From: Nocardia amamiensis
GTDB taxonomy: Bacteria; Actinomycetota; Actinomycetes; Mycobacteriales; Mycobacteriaceae
Reading direction: 5' to 3'
DNA: 64,000 nt
NCBI RefSeq assembly: GCF_015477605.1
Contig: NZ_JADLQX010000021.1
Span: forward strand, 1-64,000
In this document: positions 41,736 through 50,516 of the stretch, in pieces
How the letters are laid out: each line of letters opens with the position of its first letter
Position numbering within the stretch: position 1 is the stretch's first letter
The notes under the pieces: model-generated
The model's input: the letters and a program-made list of their open reading frames with translations, nothing else
What the model was told of the DNA's origin: nothing
Databases searched by the model: none
Program-made: the position numbers and the translations under genes

Positions 41736-42671
41736 TCAGTGCTTCCCGGACGTGTCGGCGGTCAGAATGCGCGCCCCCGGCACCGGGCCGCTGGCCGTCC
41801 GAACACTGCGGCACACGCCCGCGCCCGCGAGTTCGGCCGCCACCGATATCGCGGATTCCTCGCTCTCGCATAGGAACGCGCAGGTGGGCCCGGAGCCGGA
41901 CACCAGCCCGGCCAGCGCGCCCGCGGTCACGCCAGCGCGCAGGGTGCGGCGCAGCTCCGGCTTCAGCGACAGCGCCGCCGCCTGCAAATCGTTGCCGAGC
42001 AGGGGCGCGAGCTGGTGTGGATCGCCGGAGGCCAGTGCCTGCATCAGCAGTTGCGGCTCGCCGAGTCGAGGGGGCGCGCCGTGTTCGCGGAGCCGATCGA
42101 GTTCGGCGAAAACGGCCGGAGTGGCCAGGCCGCCCTTCGCGAAGGCGAGCACCCAGTGAAACGTGTTGCGGGACAGCACCGGCAGCAGGCGTTCCCCGCG
42201 GCCGGTGCCCAGCGCGGTGCCGCCGTGTAATGCGAAGGGGACGTCGCTGCCGAGTTCGGCGGCCACCGCGGCGAGCTCGTCCCGGGACAGGCCCAGATCC
42301 CACAGCTCGTTCAGGCCGACCAGCGCCGCGGCGGCGTCCGCGCTGCCGCCCGCCATCCCGCCTGCCACCGGGATGCCTTTGCTGATCGCGATTTCCACCA
42401 GCGGCGCCCGGCCGCCGAGGTGCGCGAGCCGGACGGCCGCCTTCCACACCAGGTTCGTCCGGTCGGTCGGCACCTCCGTGGCGCCCTCGCCGGTGACTCG
42501 GACCGCGAGCGTCGCCGCAGGCGCGATCTGCAGATCGTCGCTCAGCGACAGCGCCTGGAATACCGTGGTCAGGTCGTGATAGCCATCGGCGCGCAGGTCG
42601 CCGACTCCGAGATGGAGGTTCACCTTCGACGGCGCGCGCACGGTGACGGGACTCGGCACTACGGACAACAC
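41736..42671 (-). CDS. ispE: 4-diphosphocytidyl-2-C-methyl-D-erythritol kinase
   Basis: About 311 residues from GTG 42671 (GTG 42659 also possible). The family N-terminus VTVRAPSKVNLHLGVGDLR is followed by the GHMP ATP loop PVAGGMAGGSADAAAALV near residue 105. SDVPFALHGGTALGTGRGE and SGSGPTCAFL complete the signature. IspE phosphorylates CDP-ME in the MEP isoprenoid pathway. It is normally the gene behind rsmA. Here it is 3.6 kb away and on the other strand, with uup and copZ between. Degenerate tandem repeats lie directly upstream of its start. Confidence 0.95.
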   Translation of the reverse strand: MLSVVPSPVTVRAPSKVNLHLGVGDLRADGYHDLTTVFQALSLSDDLQIAPAATLAVRVTGEGATEVPTDRTNLVWKAAVRLAHLGGRAPLVEIAISKGIPVAGGMAGGSADAAAALVGLNELWDLGLSRDELAAVAAELGSDVPFALHGGTALGTGRGERLLPVLSRNTFHWVLAFAKGGLATPAVFAELDRLREHGAPPRLGEPQLLMQALASGDPHQLAPLLGNDLQAAALSLKPELRRTLRAGVTAGALAGLVSGSGPTCAFLCESEESAISVAAELAGAGVCRSVRTASGPVPGARILTADTSGKH

Positions 42672-42683
42672 GGTGCTCAAGCC

Positions 42684-42875
42684 TAATGGGCGCAGCCGGA
42701 CGAAGTCCGTCCGAAGCCCGCGCTGGGCCCAACGAAGGCTGAGCAGCCGCATAAGGGCGCAGTCAGGCGAAGTCCGTTCGCAGACCTCGCCGGGCCGAGC
42801 GGAGGCCGAGGCAGCCGCATAAGGGCGAGGCCGGTCCGCAGCCTGCGCTGGGCCGAGCGAAGGCGAGGCAGCGGC
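42684..42875. repeat. Three degenerate tandem units of about 57-68 bp
   Basis: Units begin near 42684, 42751 and 42819. The shared blocks are ATAAGGGCG at the start (twice exact), CGAAGTCCGT or CCGGTCCGCAG in the middle, and GGGCCGAGCGAAGG or similar before GAGGCAGCCGC. A partial copy is seen at 31646-31692. They occupy the whole gap between ispE and the SDR gene. Confidence 0.65.
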
Positions 42876-42884
42876 TTCAGCTCG

Positions 42885-43637
42885 TTACAGCAGCGCTCCG
42901 CCGGTGACATCGATCCACTGTCCGGTGACCCACCGGGCGTCGTCGGAGGCGAGGAAACCCACCACGTCGGCCACGTCGGCGGACTGCCCCACCCGATGGA
43001 AGGGTGACATCGCCGCCACCGTCGCCGCGACTCGACGATCGGCCAGCCAGCTCGCGTTCATATCGGTGTCGATCACGCCGGGCGCGACCGCGTTCACCGT
43101 GATGCCGCGCGCGCCGACCTCTTTGGCCAGCACGCTGGTGAAACTGTCGATCGCGGCTTTGGTCATGGTGTAGGCGATCAGCTGCGGCATGTGCGCGCCG
43201 TGCGTGAGGCCGGTGGAGATGTTGACGATCCGGCCGCCGGCGCGCAACCGGTCCAGCCCGAGACGGGTGATGAAGAACGGTGCCTTGGCGTTCACCGCGA
43301 AGACGCGGTCGAACGCCGCCTCGTCGGTGCCGGCGATCGGCTCGCGGATGCCATCGATGCCCGCGTTGTTCACCAGGATGTCCAGCCCGTCGGCGTGTGC
43401 GTCGAAAGTGGCCCACAGTGTGGCGGCGTCGCCGGGCACACCCAGTTCGGCGCGGATCGCGAACGCTTCGCCGCCCGCGGCCTCGATCGCCGCGACGGTC
43501 GCCTTCGCCGCCTGCTCATTGCCGTTGTAGTGGACCGCGACCCGCGCGCCGTCGCGCCCGAGTCGTTCGGCGATGGCCCGTCCGATGCCCCGGCTGGCTC
43601 CGGTGACCAATGCCGTCTTCCCTGTGAGCGTGCCCAT
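42885..43637 (-). CDS. Short-chain dehydrogenase/reductase
   Basis: This classical SDR of 250 residues has TGASRGIGRAIAERLG near residue 12, NNAGIDG, NISTG (catalytic Ser region), YTMTKAA (Tyr and Lys), and the end WIDVTGGALL. It is 3-oxoacyl reductase-like and uses NADPH probably. It is divergent from a TetR gene with two dyads in the 77-bp gap, a standard arrangement in which the TetR represses the SDR and itself. The substrate is unknown, probably a reactive carbonyl or quinone. Confidence 0.92.
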   Translation of the reverse strand: MGTLTGKTALVTGASRGIGRAIAERLGRDGARVAVHYNGNEQAAKATVAAIEAAGGEAFAIRAELGVPGDAATLWATFDAHADGLDILVNNAGIDGIREPIAGTDEAAFDRVFAVNAKAPFFITRLGLDRLRAGGRIVNISTGLTHGAHMPQLIAYTMTKAAIDSFTSVLAKEVGARGITVNAVAPGVIDTDMNASWLADRRVAATVAAMSPFHRVGQSADVADVVGFLASDDARWVTGQWIDVTGGALL

Positions 43638-43653
43638 GCCGGGCCCCTTTCTC

Positions 43654-43701
43654 TAGCGGTCGCTACAAAAATCAAAGTAACACATTTTCTAGTGACCGCT
43701 A
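43654..43701. promoter_or_regulatory. TetR operators between SDR and TetR genes
   Basis: TAGCGGTCGCTA (43654-43665) is a dyad with 5-bp arms and a 2-bp centre. TAGTGACCGCTA (43690-43701) is the same with one mismatch. They cover the divergent promoter region, which is otherwise AT-rich. Confidence 0.75.
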
Positions 43702-43714
43702 TAAAATTCTCGGT

Positions 43715-44308
43715 ATGGGTACGACGCCCCGGGGACGACCCCGATCCTTCGATCAGGACGCGGCGCTGGAACAGGCCATGCGGCTGTTCTGGGCGCGCGG
43801 GTACGAGGCCACCTCGATCAGCGACCTGACCGCGGCCATGGGCATCGGCGCGCCGAGCCTGTATGCGGCATTCGGTGACAAGAAGACGCTGTTCGCCGAG
43901 GCGGTGCGAAGTTTCGGCGCTCGCTACGGCGGATTCGTCACCCGGGCGCTGGCCGAGGAGGAGACCGCCGAGGCGGCGGTTCGGCGCATCCTGCGCGAGG
44001 CGGCCACCGAGTACACCCAGCCGGATTGCCCGCGCGGTTGCCTGATGATCAGCGCGGACGCCAACACCACCAACGCCGAGATCGGTGAGCTGCTCCGCGA
44101 CAAGCGCAACCGGAACATCGACACTTTCGCCGCCCGCATCCAGGCCGACATCGACGCGGGCGTGTTACCGCGACATCTGGACGCGCGCATGCTTGCCCGC
44201 TATGTCGGCACGGTCATGCAGGGCATGTCCCAGGCGGCCAGGGACGGCGCGAGCCGGGCGGAACTCGAGCGGGTGGCCGAGCTGGCGATGCGGGGGTGGG
44301 CGACCTAG
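43715..44308 (+). CDS. TetR-family regulator
   Basis: The 197-residue protein has GRPRSFDQDAALEQAMRLFW, the helix-turn-helix ATSISDLTAAMGIGAPSLYA, then AFGDKKTLFAEAV, a very typical AcrR-like start. The C-terminal domain includes CPRGCLMISAD, a Cys-containing pattern common in regulators of SDR or NADPH-quinone reductases. ATG 43715 lies 14 bp from the second operator. It should repress the divergent SDR gene. Its stop overlaps the stop of the convergent Abi-alpha gene by 3 bp. Confidence 0.9.
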   Translation: MGTTPRGRPRSFDQDAALEQAMRLFWARGYEATSISDLTAAMGIGAPSLYAAFGDKKTLFAEAVRSFGARYGGFVTRALAEEETAEAAVRRILREAATEYTQPDCPRGCLMISADANTTNAEIGELLRDKRNRNIDTFAARIQADIDAGVLPRHLDARMLARYVGTVMQGMSQAARDGASRAELERVAELAMRGWAT

Positions 44309-45198
44309 TGCCCGGAGGCGCGCCCGTCCTGCACGACCACCGGCAGGCAGCTGCGTACGAATTCGGCGCCGAAGTCGGTGAGTATCACGCTGCGGTAGAT
44401 CACCTTGGTGCCGAACCCGGAACGCTTCAGCATCTCTCGCACCGCCGACTGCGCCTCCAGCAGCTGGTAGCGGTTCGGGTTGCCGACCGGCTCGCGCGCG
44501 TGCTCGACCAATCCGAGCCTGCGCAGGTTGGTGAGGTACTGCTGAATCCGGTTCGGAAAGCGCAGACCGGCGTGCTCGCCGATCAGCGTGAGCATCGAGC
44601 CGACGCGTTCCACGCCGAGCGCGCGCGGGCGTCCGGTGCGGATGTCGATCGAGGGCTGTGGTCCGTCCAAGTGCAGGAAGCGCAGGATGCGAGCCTCGTC
44701 CGGGGTCAGCTCGGCCAGCATGCCCGCGAAGGCCGGGTGGTTCTCGTCCTCGCCGTGCGGGCTGGCCGACAATCGCAGCAGTGCGGCACCCTGCTCGCGC
44801 AGCGTCGGCACGCTCTCGCCGGCGGGCGGTTGCGCGGCTGCCGGGATGCCGAGCGCCCGGCGCATCGCGGCACGGATCTCGGACTCGGCCTCGGCGAGTA
44901 CTTCTCGGGGCGGTGCGCCCTCGATACTGCGTCGCACGACGGTCGAGGTGACACCGACCGCGGTGCCGACTCCCCAGGCGGTCACGCCCGTGACGGCGCT
45001 CCACGCGACCCGCGCGACGCCGGTCGCGGCCCGCACGGTGGCCACGGGAACCGTTACCAGCCGGGCTGATTCGTCGGCGCGAGTGATGTCGGAAGCAGGC
45101 CGCCGGGCGATTTCCTGCGACGGCTCGGCATTCGCCTCCGTCGCGTCGCGGTGCTCGACGGCCTCGAGATCGCCGTCGTCCGGACCCGCTACAGCCAT
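44305..45198 (-). CDS. Abi-alpha (DUF4393-like) protein 1
   Basis: About 297 residues. A hydrophobic helical segment near residues 45-90 (ARVAWSAVTGVTAWGVGTAV) suggests membrane association. The conserved core is DEARILRFLHLDGPQPSIDI near residue 165, followed by IQQYLTNLRRLGLVE and a winged-helix-like end (VILTDFGAEFVRSCLP). The paralogue at 46706 shares all three blocks. In databases such proteins appear as Abi-alpha, named after abortive infection, without experimental support in this group. It overlaps the DUF445 gene by 10 bp, so the two are coupled. ATG 45198 is preferred to the longer Arg-rich frame. Confidence 0.78.
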   Translation of the reverse strand: MAVAGPDDGDLEAVEHRDATEANAEPSQEIARRPASDITRADESARLVTVPVATVRAATGVARVAWSAVTGVTAWGVGTAVGVTSTVVRRSIEGAPPREVLAEAESEIRAAMRRALGIPAAAQPPAGESVPTLREQGAALLRLSASPHGEDENHPAFAGMLAELTPDEARILRFLHLDGPQPSIDIRTGRPRALGVERVGSMLTLIGEHAGLRFPNRIQQYLTNLRRLGLVEHAREPVGNPNRYQLLEAQSAVREMLKRSGFGTKVIYRSVILTDFGAEFVRSCLPVVVQDGRASGH

Positions 45199-46511
45199 GA
45201 TGTCGCCACTCCCGTTCCGAAGATCAGAATATGAGCGTATCCGGCGAACAGCCCCAGCACACCGCCATGGACGAAAAGCAGCCATTCATCCTGCTTGATC
45301 GCGGCGCGCAGCATGTCGACGAAGTCCGGTGGCGACAACGCCGACATCTGCCTGGCGATGTACTCGTTGATCTGGCGGCCCTGGCGGATGTTGAACTCCG
45401 GGTCGGCGAACGCGATCGGCGCGATGGCCATGGCTTCGGTGGTCAACGTCGCCTGCAGCGAGTCGTATTCGCGACTGCCGAGCACGAACTTGACCGCTGG
45501 CCGCGCCGGCCCGAGCGCGCGGTCGGCGGCCGGACGCAGCGTGTCCTCCAGCATCTGCATGGTGCGATCCGAGCGCGGACCGTTGAGCAACTCGTCGCCG
45601 ATATTCGCCACCGTGATCACCTGGCTGGAAACCAATTCCGCGTAGCCGTCGGTGATTTCGGACTTGCGTTTGATCAGCAGGCCCTGCCGCCACGGGCACC
45701 ACCACTTCGGATAGGCGGGCGCGAAGATCATATTGATGCCGATCCAGTTGACCACCCAGCCGATGATCACGCCGCCGATCGGGAGCACGACCAGGCTCGA
45801 CCATCCGGTCAGATGCAGGACGGCGACCAGCACCGCTCCCATGGGGGCGCCGAAGTAGAAACCGAAGTTCTGCATGAAACGCAATTCCTTGGCGCCGAGC
45901 ACCTGGAACAGCGTGTTGAGCAGATGCGGACGGGCCTGGAAGTAGCGGATCACCATCTGCTTCACGTCCAGCAGCTGATCGATATTCGCGCCCAATTCCT
46001 CGGTGAGCTCGCGCAGGATCTCCGGCAACTGCTGGCGCACCCGCTCGTGCACCACGTCGCGCACCTGCGCGGGCAGGTTGTACCAGAGCTGCGGATGCTC
46101 GCGCCGCAGGATCTCCTCGACGATGTCCTTGATCTGCGTGTCGGCGATGCTCGCGAGATGCTCGGCCAGCTTGTCCGGTTCGAGCTCGCGGTAGAAGTCG
46201 GCGACGCTGCCGAGTTTGGCCAGGCCTTTGTCGACCGCGATGCTGGCCATCTTGTCCGCGCGCGAGGGAACGATGCCCTGCCAGCCGAATCGGCCGTCGT
46301 AACTGAGCAGCGGGAGAACTTGAATTCGCTTGGGCAGGAATGGGTACAGCGCGCGTAGACCAGGAACTCGGAAGCCGTGGAAGGCGACCGGCTTGAACAG
46401 CATCAGCACGCCGGTCCAGTTGGTGATGTAGCCGATCACACCGGTGAACAGCGGTATGGTGACAAGTTCGAGCAGGATCGTGGGGTGGATTCCGAATACG
46501 CTCTCCAACAC
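45189..46511 (-). CDS. DUF445-family membrane protein
   Basis: About 440 residues. The N-terminal membrane part reads IPLFTGVIGYITNWTGVLML and contains the family pattern GYxTNWxxVxMLFxP. A second, related copy is in the middle (GVIIGWVVNWIGINMIFAP), so the protein has an internal duplication. A large helical soluble part lies between them (PDKLAEHLASIADTQIKDIV). A last membrane helix is at the end (VHGGVLGLFAGYAHILIF). Function is unknown for the family. GTG 46511 with GGAGGG upstream is chosen. It is transcribed before, and overlaps, Abi-alpha 1 and is divergent from Abi-alpha 2. Confidence 0.85.
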   Translation of the reverse strand: MLESVFGIHPTILLELVTIPLFTGVIGYITNWTGVLMLFKPVAFHGFRVPGLRALYPFLPKRIQVLPLLSYDGRFGWQGIVPSRADKMASIAVDKGLAKLGSVADFYRELEPDKLAEHLASIADTQIKDIVEEILRREHPQLWYNLPAQVRDVVHERVRQQLPEILRELTEELGANIDQLLDVKQMVIRYFQARPHLLNTLFQVLGAKELRFMQNFGFYFGAPMGAVLVAVLHLTGWSSLVVLPIGGVIIGWVVNWIGINMIFAPAYPKWWCPWRQGLLIKRKSEITDGYAELVSSQVITVANIGDELLNGPRSDRTMQMLEDTLRPAADRALGPARPAVKFVLGSREYDSLQATLTTEAMAIAPIAFADPEFNIRQGRQINEYIARQMSALSPPDFVDMLRAAIKQDEWLLFVHGGVLGLFAGYAHILIFGTGVATSWL

Positions 46512-46705
46512 GACACCCTCCTGCCGACACCCCGGTGATCGCCGCCTCACCGGGCACCCAAAACTAGCACCCGCTCGGCAAAGAAACCCTATTGTGCGCC
46601 GCGCGCCGGTCGCACTGTCCGAGTCAGGGCGTTGCGAATGACCCGCGACACAAGGGGAAGTAATCTGTGGGGCGGATTCGTTCACCCGGCGATATCGGAG
46701 AAAAC

Positions 46706-47578
46706 GTGACAGACGACAGGACCGGACGGGACGTGGCCCGGCCCGGTTACCGCGCCGTCGAGCGCAGTTCGGATGTCGAACAGCGGCAGATCAGCAACGA
46801 AGCGCGGCTGATCCGCGGCGTATTCCGCGCGGCAGGGCTGGCCGCGGGTACCGTCGTGCGCGGAAGCCAGTGGGCCGCGGGCACCACCTTCGAGGTCACC
46901 AAGGAGATCGCCCAGGCGGCGCTGGACGGCGAGTCCTCGGCCGAGATCGCCGAGCGGACCGGAAACGCGTTGCGTTCCATCGCCCGCAGCGCTCTCGGCG
47001 TCACCGAGGGCTCGGTGCGGGAGATCGTCAGCTACGTCCCGACGTCCAATGGCACGCAGCAGGCGCTCGCGGTCGGCTCGCACCTCCATTCGGCTACCAC
47101 CGAGGAACTGCGCCGCCGCGGTGACGCGCTGCTGGCCAGGTCCGCGGATGTCTACTTCACCGAGGACGTGCACCCGGCCTACGACCGCATCCTCGACGAG
47201 CTCGCGCCCGACGAGGCGCGCATCCTGCGCTTCATGGCGCTCAACGGCCCGCAGCCGTCGGTGGACGTCCGCACCAACCGTCCACTGGGGATCGGTTCGG
47301 AACTCGTGCAGGGCGATCTCACCTCGGTGCCCGAGCAGGCGGGTGTGCGCTACCCGGACCGCGCGCGGATGTACCTGATCAACCTCAACCGTCTCGGACT
47401 GACGCTGACCTCCGATGATCCGGTAGTGCTGAGCCGGTACATGGTGCTCGAGGTGCAGCCCGTGGTGGAGGCGGCGCTGAAGAAGGCGGGCCGGGCGCCG
47501 AAGATCGTCCGCAAGAGCCTTCGGCTCACCGAGTTCGGCGAGGATTTCTGCCGCACCTGCTTCACGATCGGAAGCTGA
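46706..47578 (+). CDS. Abi-alpha (DUF4393-like) protein 2
   Basis: About 290 residues. Like its paralogue it has a helical hydrophobic stretch (IRGVFRAAGLAAGTVVRGSQ, about residues 35-65), then the core DEARILRFMALNGPQPSVDV near 160, ARMYLINLNRLGLTL, and LRLTEFGEDFCRTCF at the end. GTG 46706 with GGAGAA upstream is chosen; 46667 is possible. It is divergent from the DUF445-Abi-alpha 1 operon across about 195 bp. The two proteins probably form a complex with the membrane protein. A defence role is suggested by the family name only. Confidence 0.78.
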   Translation: MTDDRTGRDVARPGYRAVERSSDVEQRQISNEARLIRGVFRAAGLAAGTVVRGSQWAAGTTFEVTKEIAQAALDGESSAEIAERTGNALRSIARSALGVTEGSVREIVSYVPTSNGTQQALAVGSHLHSATTEELRRRGDALLARSADVYFTEDVHPAYDRILDELAPDEARILRFMALNGPQPSVDVRTNRPLGIGSELVQGDLTSVPEQAGVRYPDRARMYLINLNRLGLTLTSDDPVVLSRYMVLEVQPVVEAALKKAGRAPKIVRKSLRLTEFGEDFCRTCFTIGS

Positions 47579-48032
47579 CCCCCGCCCGTCGATATATTCG
47601 CCAGAATGTTGCCCTAACGGTGATAGCAATCTGATACAACCCTCCCAATTCCCGACTCGGGGTGGGATTGTTGAGGGTATGGATCAGGGAACCGGCGGGC
47701 AGGGGCGCGGCGACCCCGCTGTGGGCGTCGCTGCGCAAGTGCGTACTGGCCGGGGCGCGGGCTCCGGTGGGCAGGGGCGCGACGACCCGGGATTCCACCC
47801 GGGCCGGCAACAGCGCGGCAGTGTGGGAATCGATCCCGGTATACCGGAGCGGGCGCCTCAGGACGTCGACCAAGGCAGATCGGATCGCGGCGGCCGCGGG
47901 ACGAGCACCGGTGAGGAGACCCGCGGCGATCGGCGCGCGGGCGGGCGGTTGCGCTTCGACGCGGGGCCAATCGACTTCGGGCAGGTGCGCGGCGATCCGA
48001 GAGGGACGCGACGCCGCGAAGAAGAGCGGGAG
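47579..48032 (+). other. Gly/Arg-rich open region before the NTF2-like gene
   Basis: The frame of the following gene stays open back to an ATG at 47679, adding 118 residues of Gly, Arg, Asp and Gln with two copies of a GGQGRGDP/GGQGRDDP block. The DNA shows the corresponding 16-bp direct repeat GGGCAGGGGCGCG(G/A)CGACCC-like at about 47695 and 47772. It may be a disordered extension or non-coding DNA. No other gene is seen. Confidence 0.4.
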
Positions 48033-48563
48033 GTGGACGACGTAGCGGCGATCAGCCGGCTGAAATACCGGTACCTTCGCACGCTCGACACCAAATCGTG
48101 GGACGAGTTCGCGGACACCATGATCCCCGAGGCGACCGCGACCTACAGCGAATATCTCCAGTTCGAGTCGCGTGAGGCATTCATCGCGTTCATGCGGAAC
48201 ACGCTCGGTCCGCACGTGATCACCGAGCACCGATGCGACCACCCGGAGATCGATGTCGACGGCGACAACGCCAGCGGCACCTGGTACCTCGCGGACACGG
48301 TGCTCATCCCGGGCCACAACATGCTGCTGCGCGGCGCGGCCTTCTACAACGACCGCTATGTCCGCTGCGACGACGGACGCTGGCGGATCTCCCACACCGG
48401 CTACGAGCGCACCTACGAGGTGGTGCTGTCGCTCAGCGATCTGCCGAGCCTGCGGCTGACCTCCAGCCGCTGGGGTCTGATCGCCCGGGAAGAGGGCATC
48501 GAGTCGGTCGAGCGCGAACCCACCGGCCCGACGCTGCGGACCGAGCCCGAGGCCGCCGGCTGA
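48033..48563 (+). CDS. NTF2-like (SnoaL-type) protein
   Basis: About 176 residues from GTG 48033. The start VDDVAAISRLKYRYLRTLDT is the standard SnoaL/NTF2 N-terminal helix. HRCDHPEIDVDGDNASGTWY and RYVRCDDGRWRISHTGYERT complete the cone-shaped fold. Such proteins are ligand-binding or act as small isomerases, hydratases or dehydratases in lipid and steroid metabolism. A longer version from 47679 cannot be excluded. It converges on prfC with 1 bp between the stops. Confidence 0.82.
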   Translation: MDDVAAISRLKYRYLRTLDTKSWDEFADTMIPEATATYSEYLQFESREAFIAFMRNTLGPHVITEHRCDHPEIDVDGDNASGTWYLADTVLIPGHNMLLRGAAFYNDRYVRCDDGRWRISHTGYERTYEVVLSLSDLPSLRLTSSRWGLIAREEGIESVEREPTGPTLRTEPEAAG

Positions 48564-48564
48564 C

Positions 48565-50247
48565 TCAGTCGGCGGTGGCCACCAGGGGCTCCAACGTGAG
48601 CGCCGGGTGTTCCTTCTCGATGTATTGCAGCCGCCACTTGTCGCTGAACAGCGCGAGCAGCACACCGTCTGAGCGGGTGAAGACCTCCACCCCGCGCTGC
48701 CGCCCGAGTTCCTCCGCGGAGGCCGCGTCGGTGCGCCGGGCCAGCGTGTAGCCGAGGTGGTCCATCGTGGTCTCCACGTTGAACTCGGTGAGCATGCGCG
48801 CGGTGACCACCTCGAACTGCATCGGGCCGACGGCGGCCAGCACGGGGGAGGCGTCGCCGCGCAGGTCGTTGCGCAGTACCTGTACGACGCCCTCGGAGTC
48901 GAGCTGGTCGATGGCCTTGCGGAACTGCTTGTATTTGCCCGCGCTCTGCGCGCGCAGCACCGCGAAATGCTCCGGCGCGAACGACGGGATCGGCGGGAAC
49001 TCCACCTTCTTGTCCACGTACAGCGTGTGGCCCGGGGCCAGCGCGGTCGCGTTGACCAGGCCGACCACGTCGCCCGGGTAGGCGGTGTCGACGGTGGCGC
49101 GCTCGCGGCCGAACACGGTCAGCGCGTACTTGGTGGCGAACGGTCGTCCGGTCTGCGCGTGGGTGACCACCATGCCGCGCTCGAACTCGCCGGACACGAT
49201 CCGCATGAACGCGAGGCGGTCGCGATGGGCGGCGTCCATGCCCGCCTGCACCTTGAACACCACCGCGCTGAACGGCTCGCTGGTCTCGCGCGGTGTGCCG
49301 CCGACGTCCGGACGTGCGGCGGGAGCCGGCGCGAGCGCGACCAGGGTCTCCAGCAGCTGCCGCACACCGAAGTTCAGCATCGCGGAGGCGTAGATCACCG
49401 GTGAGGTCTGCCCGGCGAGGAACAGTTCCTGGTCGTGGTCCTGGCCGGTGGCCGAGAGCAGTTCGCTCTCCTCGGCGGCGGTGTTCCACGGCTCGCCTTC
49501 GCGCACCTCGGCGGCCTCCGGGGTGATCGACTCCTCCGGCGCGATGGTCGCGCCGCCCGCGGTGCGAGTGAAGTGGATGTATTCCAGCGGGACGCCGTCC
49601 GGCCCGCGGCGCAGCAGGCCGCGGAAATCGCCCGCGATGCCGACCGGGAGGAACAGCGGGGTGGGGGTGAGGCCGATCCGATCATTGATCTCGTCGAGCA
49701 GTTCCAGCGGCGCCCGGCCCGGCCTATCCCACTTGTTGATCACCGTGATCACCGGGATGCCGCGGTGGCGGCACACCTGGAACAGCTTCAACGTCTGCGG
49801 CTCCAACCCCTTGGCCGCATCGATCAGCATCACCGCGGCGTCGACGGCGGTGAGCACCCGGTAGGTGTCCTCCGAGAAATCGGAGTGACCGGGCGTGTCG
49901 ACCAGGTTGATGACGCTGTCGACATCGGAGCCCTCGGCGCGGTAGTTGAACTGCAGCGCGGTCGAGCTGACCGAGATGCCGCGCGCCTTCTCCATCTCCA
50001 TCCAGTCCGAGACGGTGGACTTGCGCCCGGCCTTGCCGTGGATCGCGCCGGCTTCGGAGATCATCCTGGCGTGCAGGGCGAGCGCCTCGGTGAGCGTGGA
50101 CTTGCCCGCGTCGGGATGGGAGATCACCGCGAACGTGCGCCGCCGGGCGACTTCGGCGGACAACCCGCGCGGCGCGGGCGCGACGACACCCTCAGGGGAG
50201 GCGCTCAACGCAAAACAACCTTTCGCAGACGACCGATCGGCAACCAC
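48565..50247 (-). CDS. prfC: Peptide chain release factor 3
   Basis: The 560-residue translational GTPase has G1 SHPDAGKSTLTEAL near residue 43, the switch I segment EMEKARGISVSSTALQF, G3 VDTPGHSDF and G4 NKWDRP. The C-terminal RF3 domains include AVGPMQFEVVTARM. RF3 recycles RF1/RF2 after termination. GTG 50247 opens the frame; TTG 50208 is an alternative nearer to the conserved part. It is divergent from rplY with a 269-bp gap that has a small AACCC/GGGTT hairpin near the rplY end. Confidence 0.94.
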   Translation of the reverse strand: MVADRSSAKGCFALSASPEGVVAPAPRGLSAEVARRRTFAVISHPDAGKSTLTEALALHARMISEAGAIHGKAGRKSTVSDWMEMEKARGISVSSTALQFNYRAEGSDVDSVINLVDTPGHSDFSEDTYRVLTAVDAAVMLIDAAKGLEPQTLKLFQVCRHRGIPVITVINKWDRPGRAPLELLDEINDRIGLTPTPLFLPVGIAGDFRGLLRRGPDGVPLEYIHFTRTAGGATIAPEESITPEAAEVREGEPWNTAAEESELLSATGQDHDQELFLAGQTSPVIYASAMLNFGVRQLLETLVALAPAPAARPDVGGTPRETSEPFSAVVFKVQAGMDAAHRDRLAFMRIVSGEFERGMVVTHAQTGRPFATKYALTVFGRERATVDTAYPGDVVGLVNATALAPGHTLYVDKKVEFPPIPSFAPEHFAVLRAQSAGKYKQFRKAIDQLDSEGVVQVLRNDLRGDASPVLAAVGPMQFEVVTARMLTEFNVETTMDHLGYTLARRTDAASAEELGRQRGVEVFTRSDGVLLALFSDKWRLQYIEKEHPALTLEPLVATAD

Positions 50248-50516
50248 GCCAGCGTACGCGACCGGCGCGAACCGGAGTCGACGCGGCGCTGACCACCCGA
50301 TTCAAAGAGCATCTCCGAGCTGGGGTATGGTGTTCGGGTTGTCTCGGCGAGGGTGACCGCAGACCAGATTTGCGACACCGTGATCGACGCGGCGCGGCTT
50401 CCTGCCGTCCTCGTTCGGTCTTCGCCCCGACGAGTAGACCACCCCGGTCAGGCGTGAGCAACCCCTGACGGGTTAACGCTGACCGCCATGGAAGAGCCGT
50501 AGGAGTAGATCCAGTC

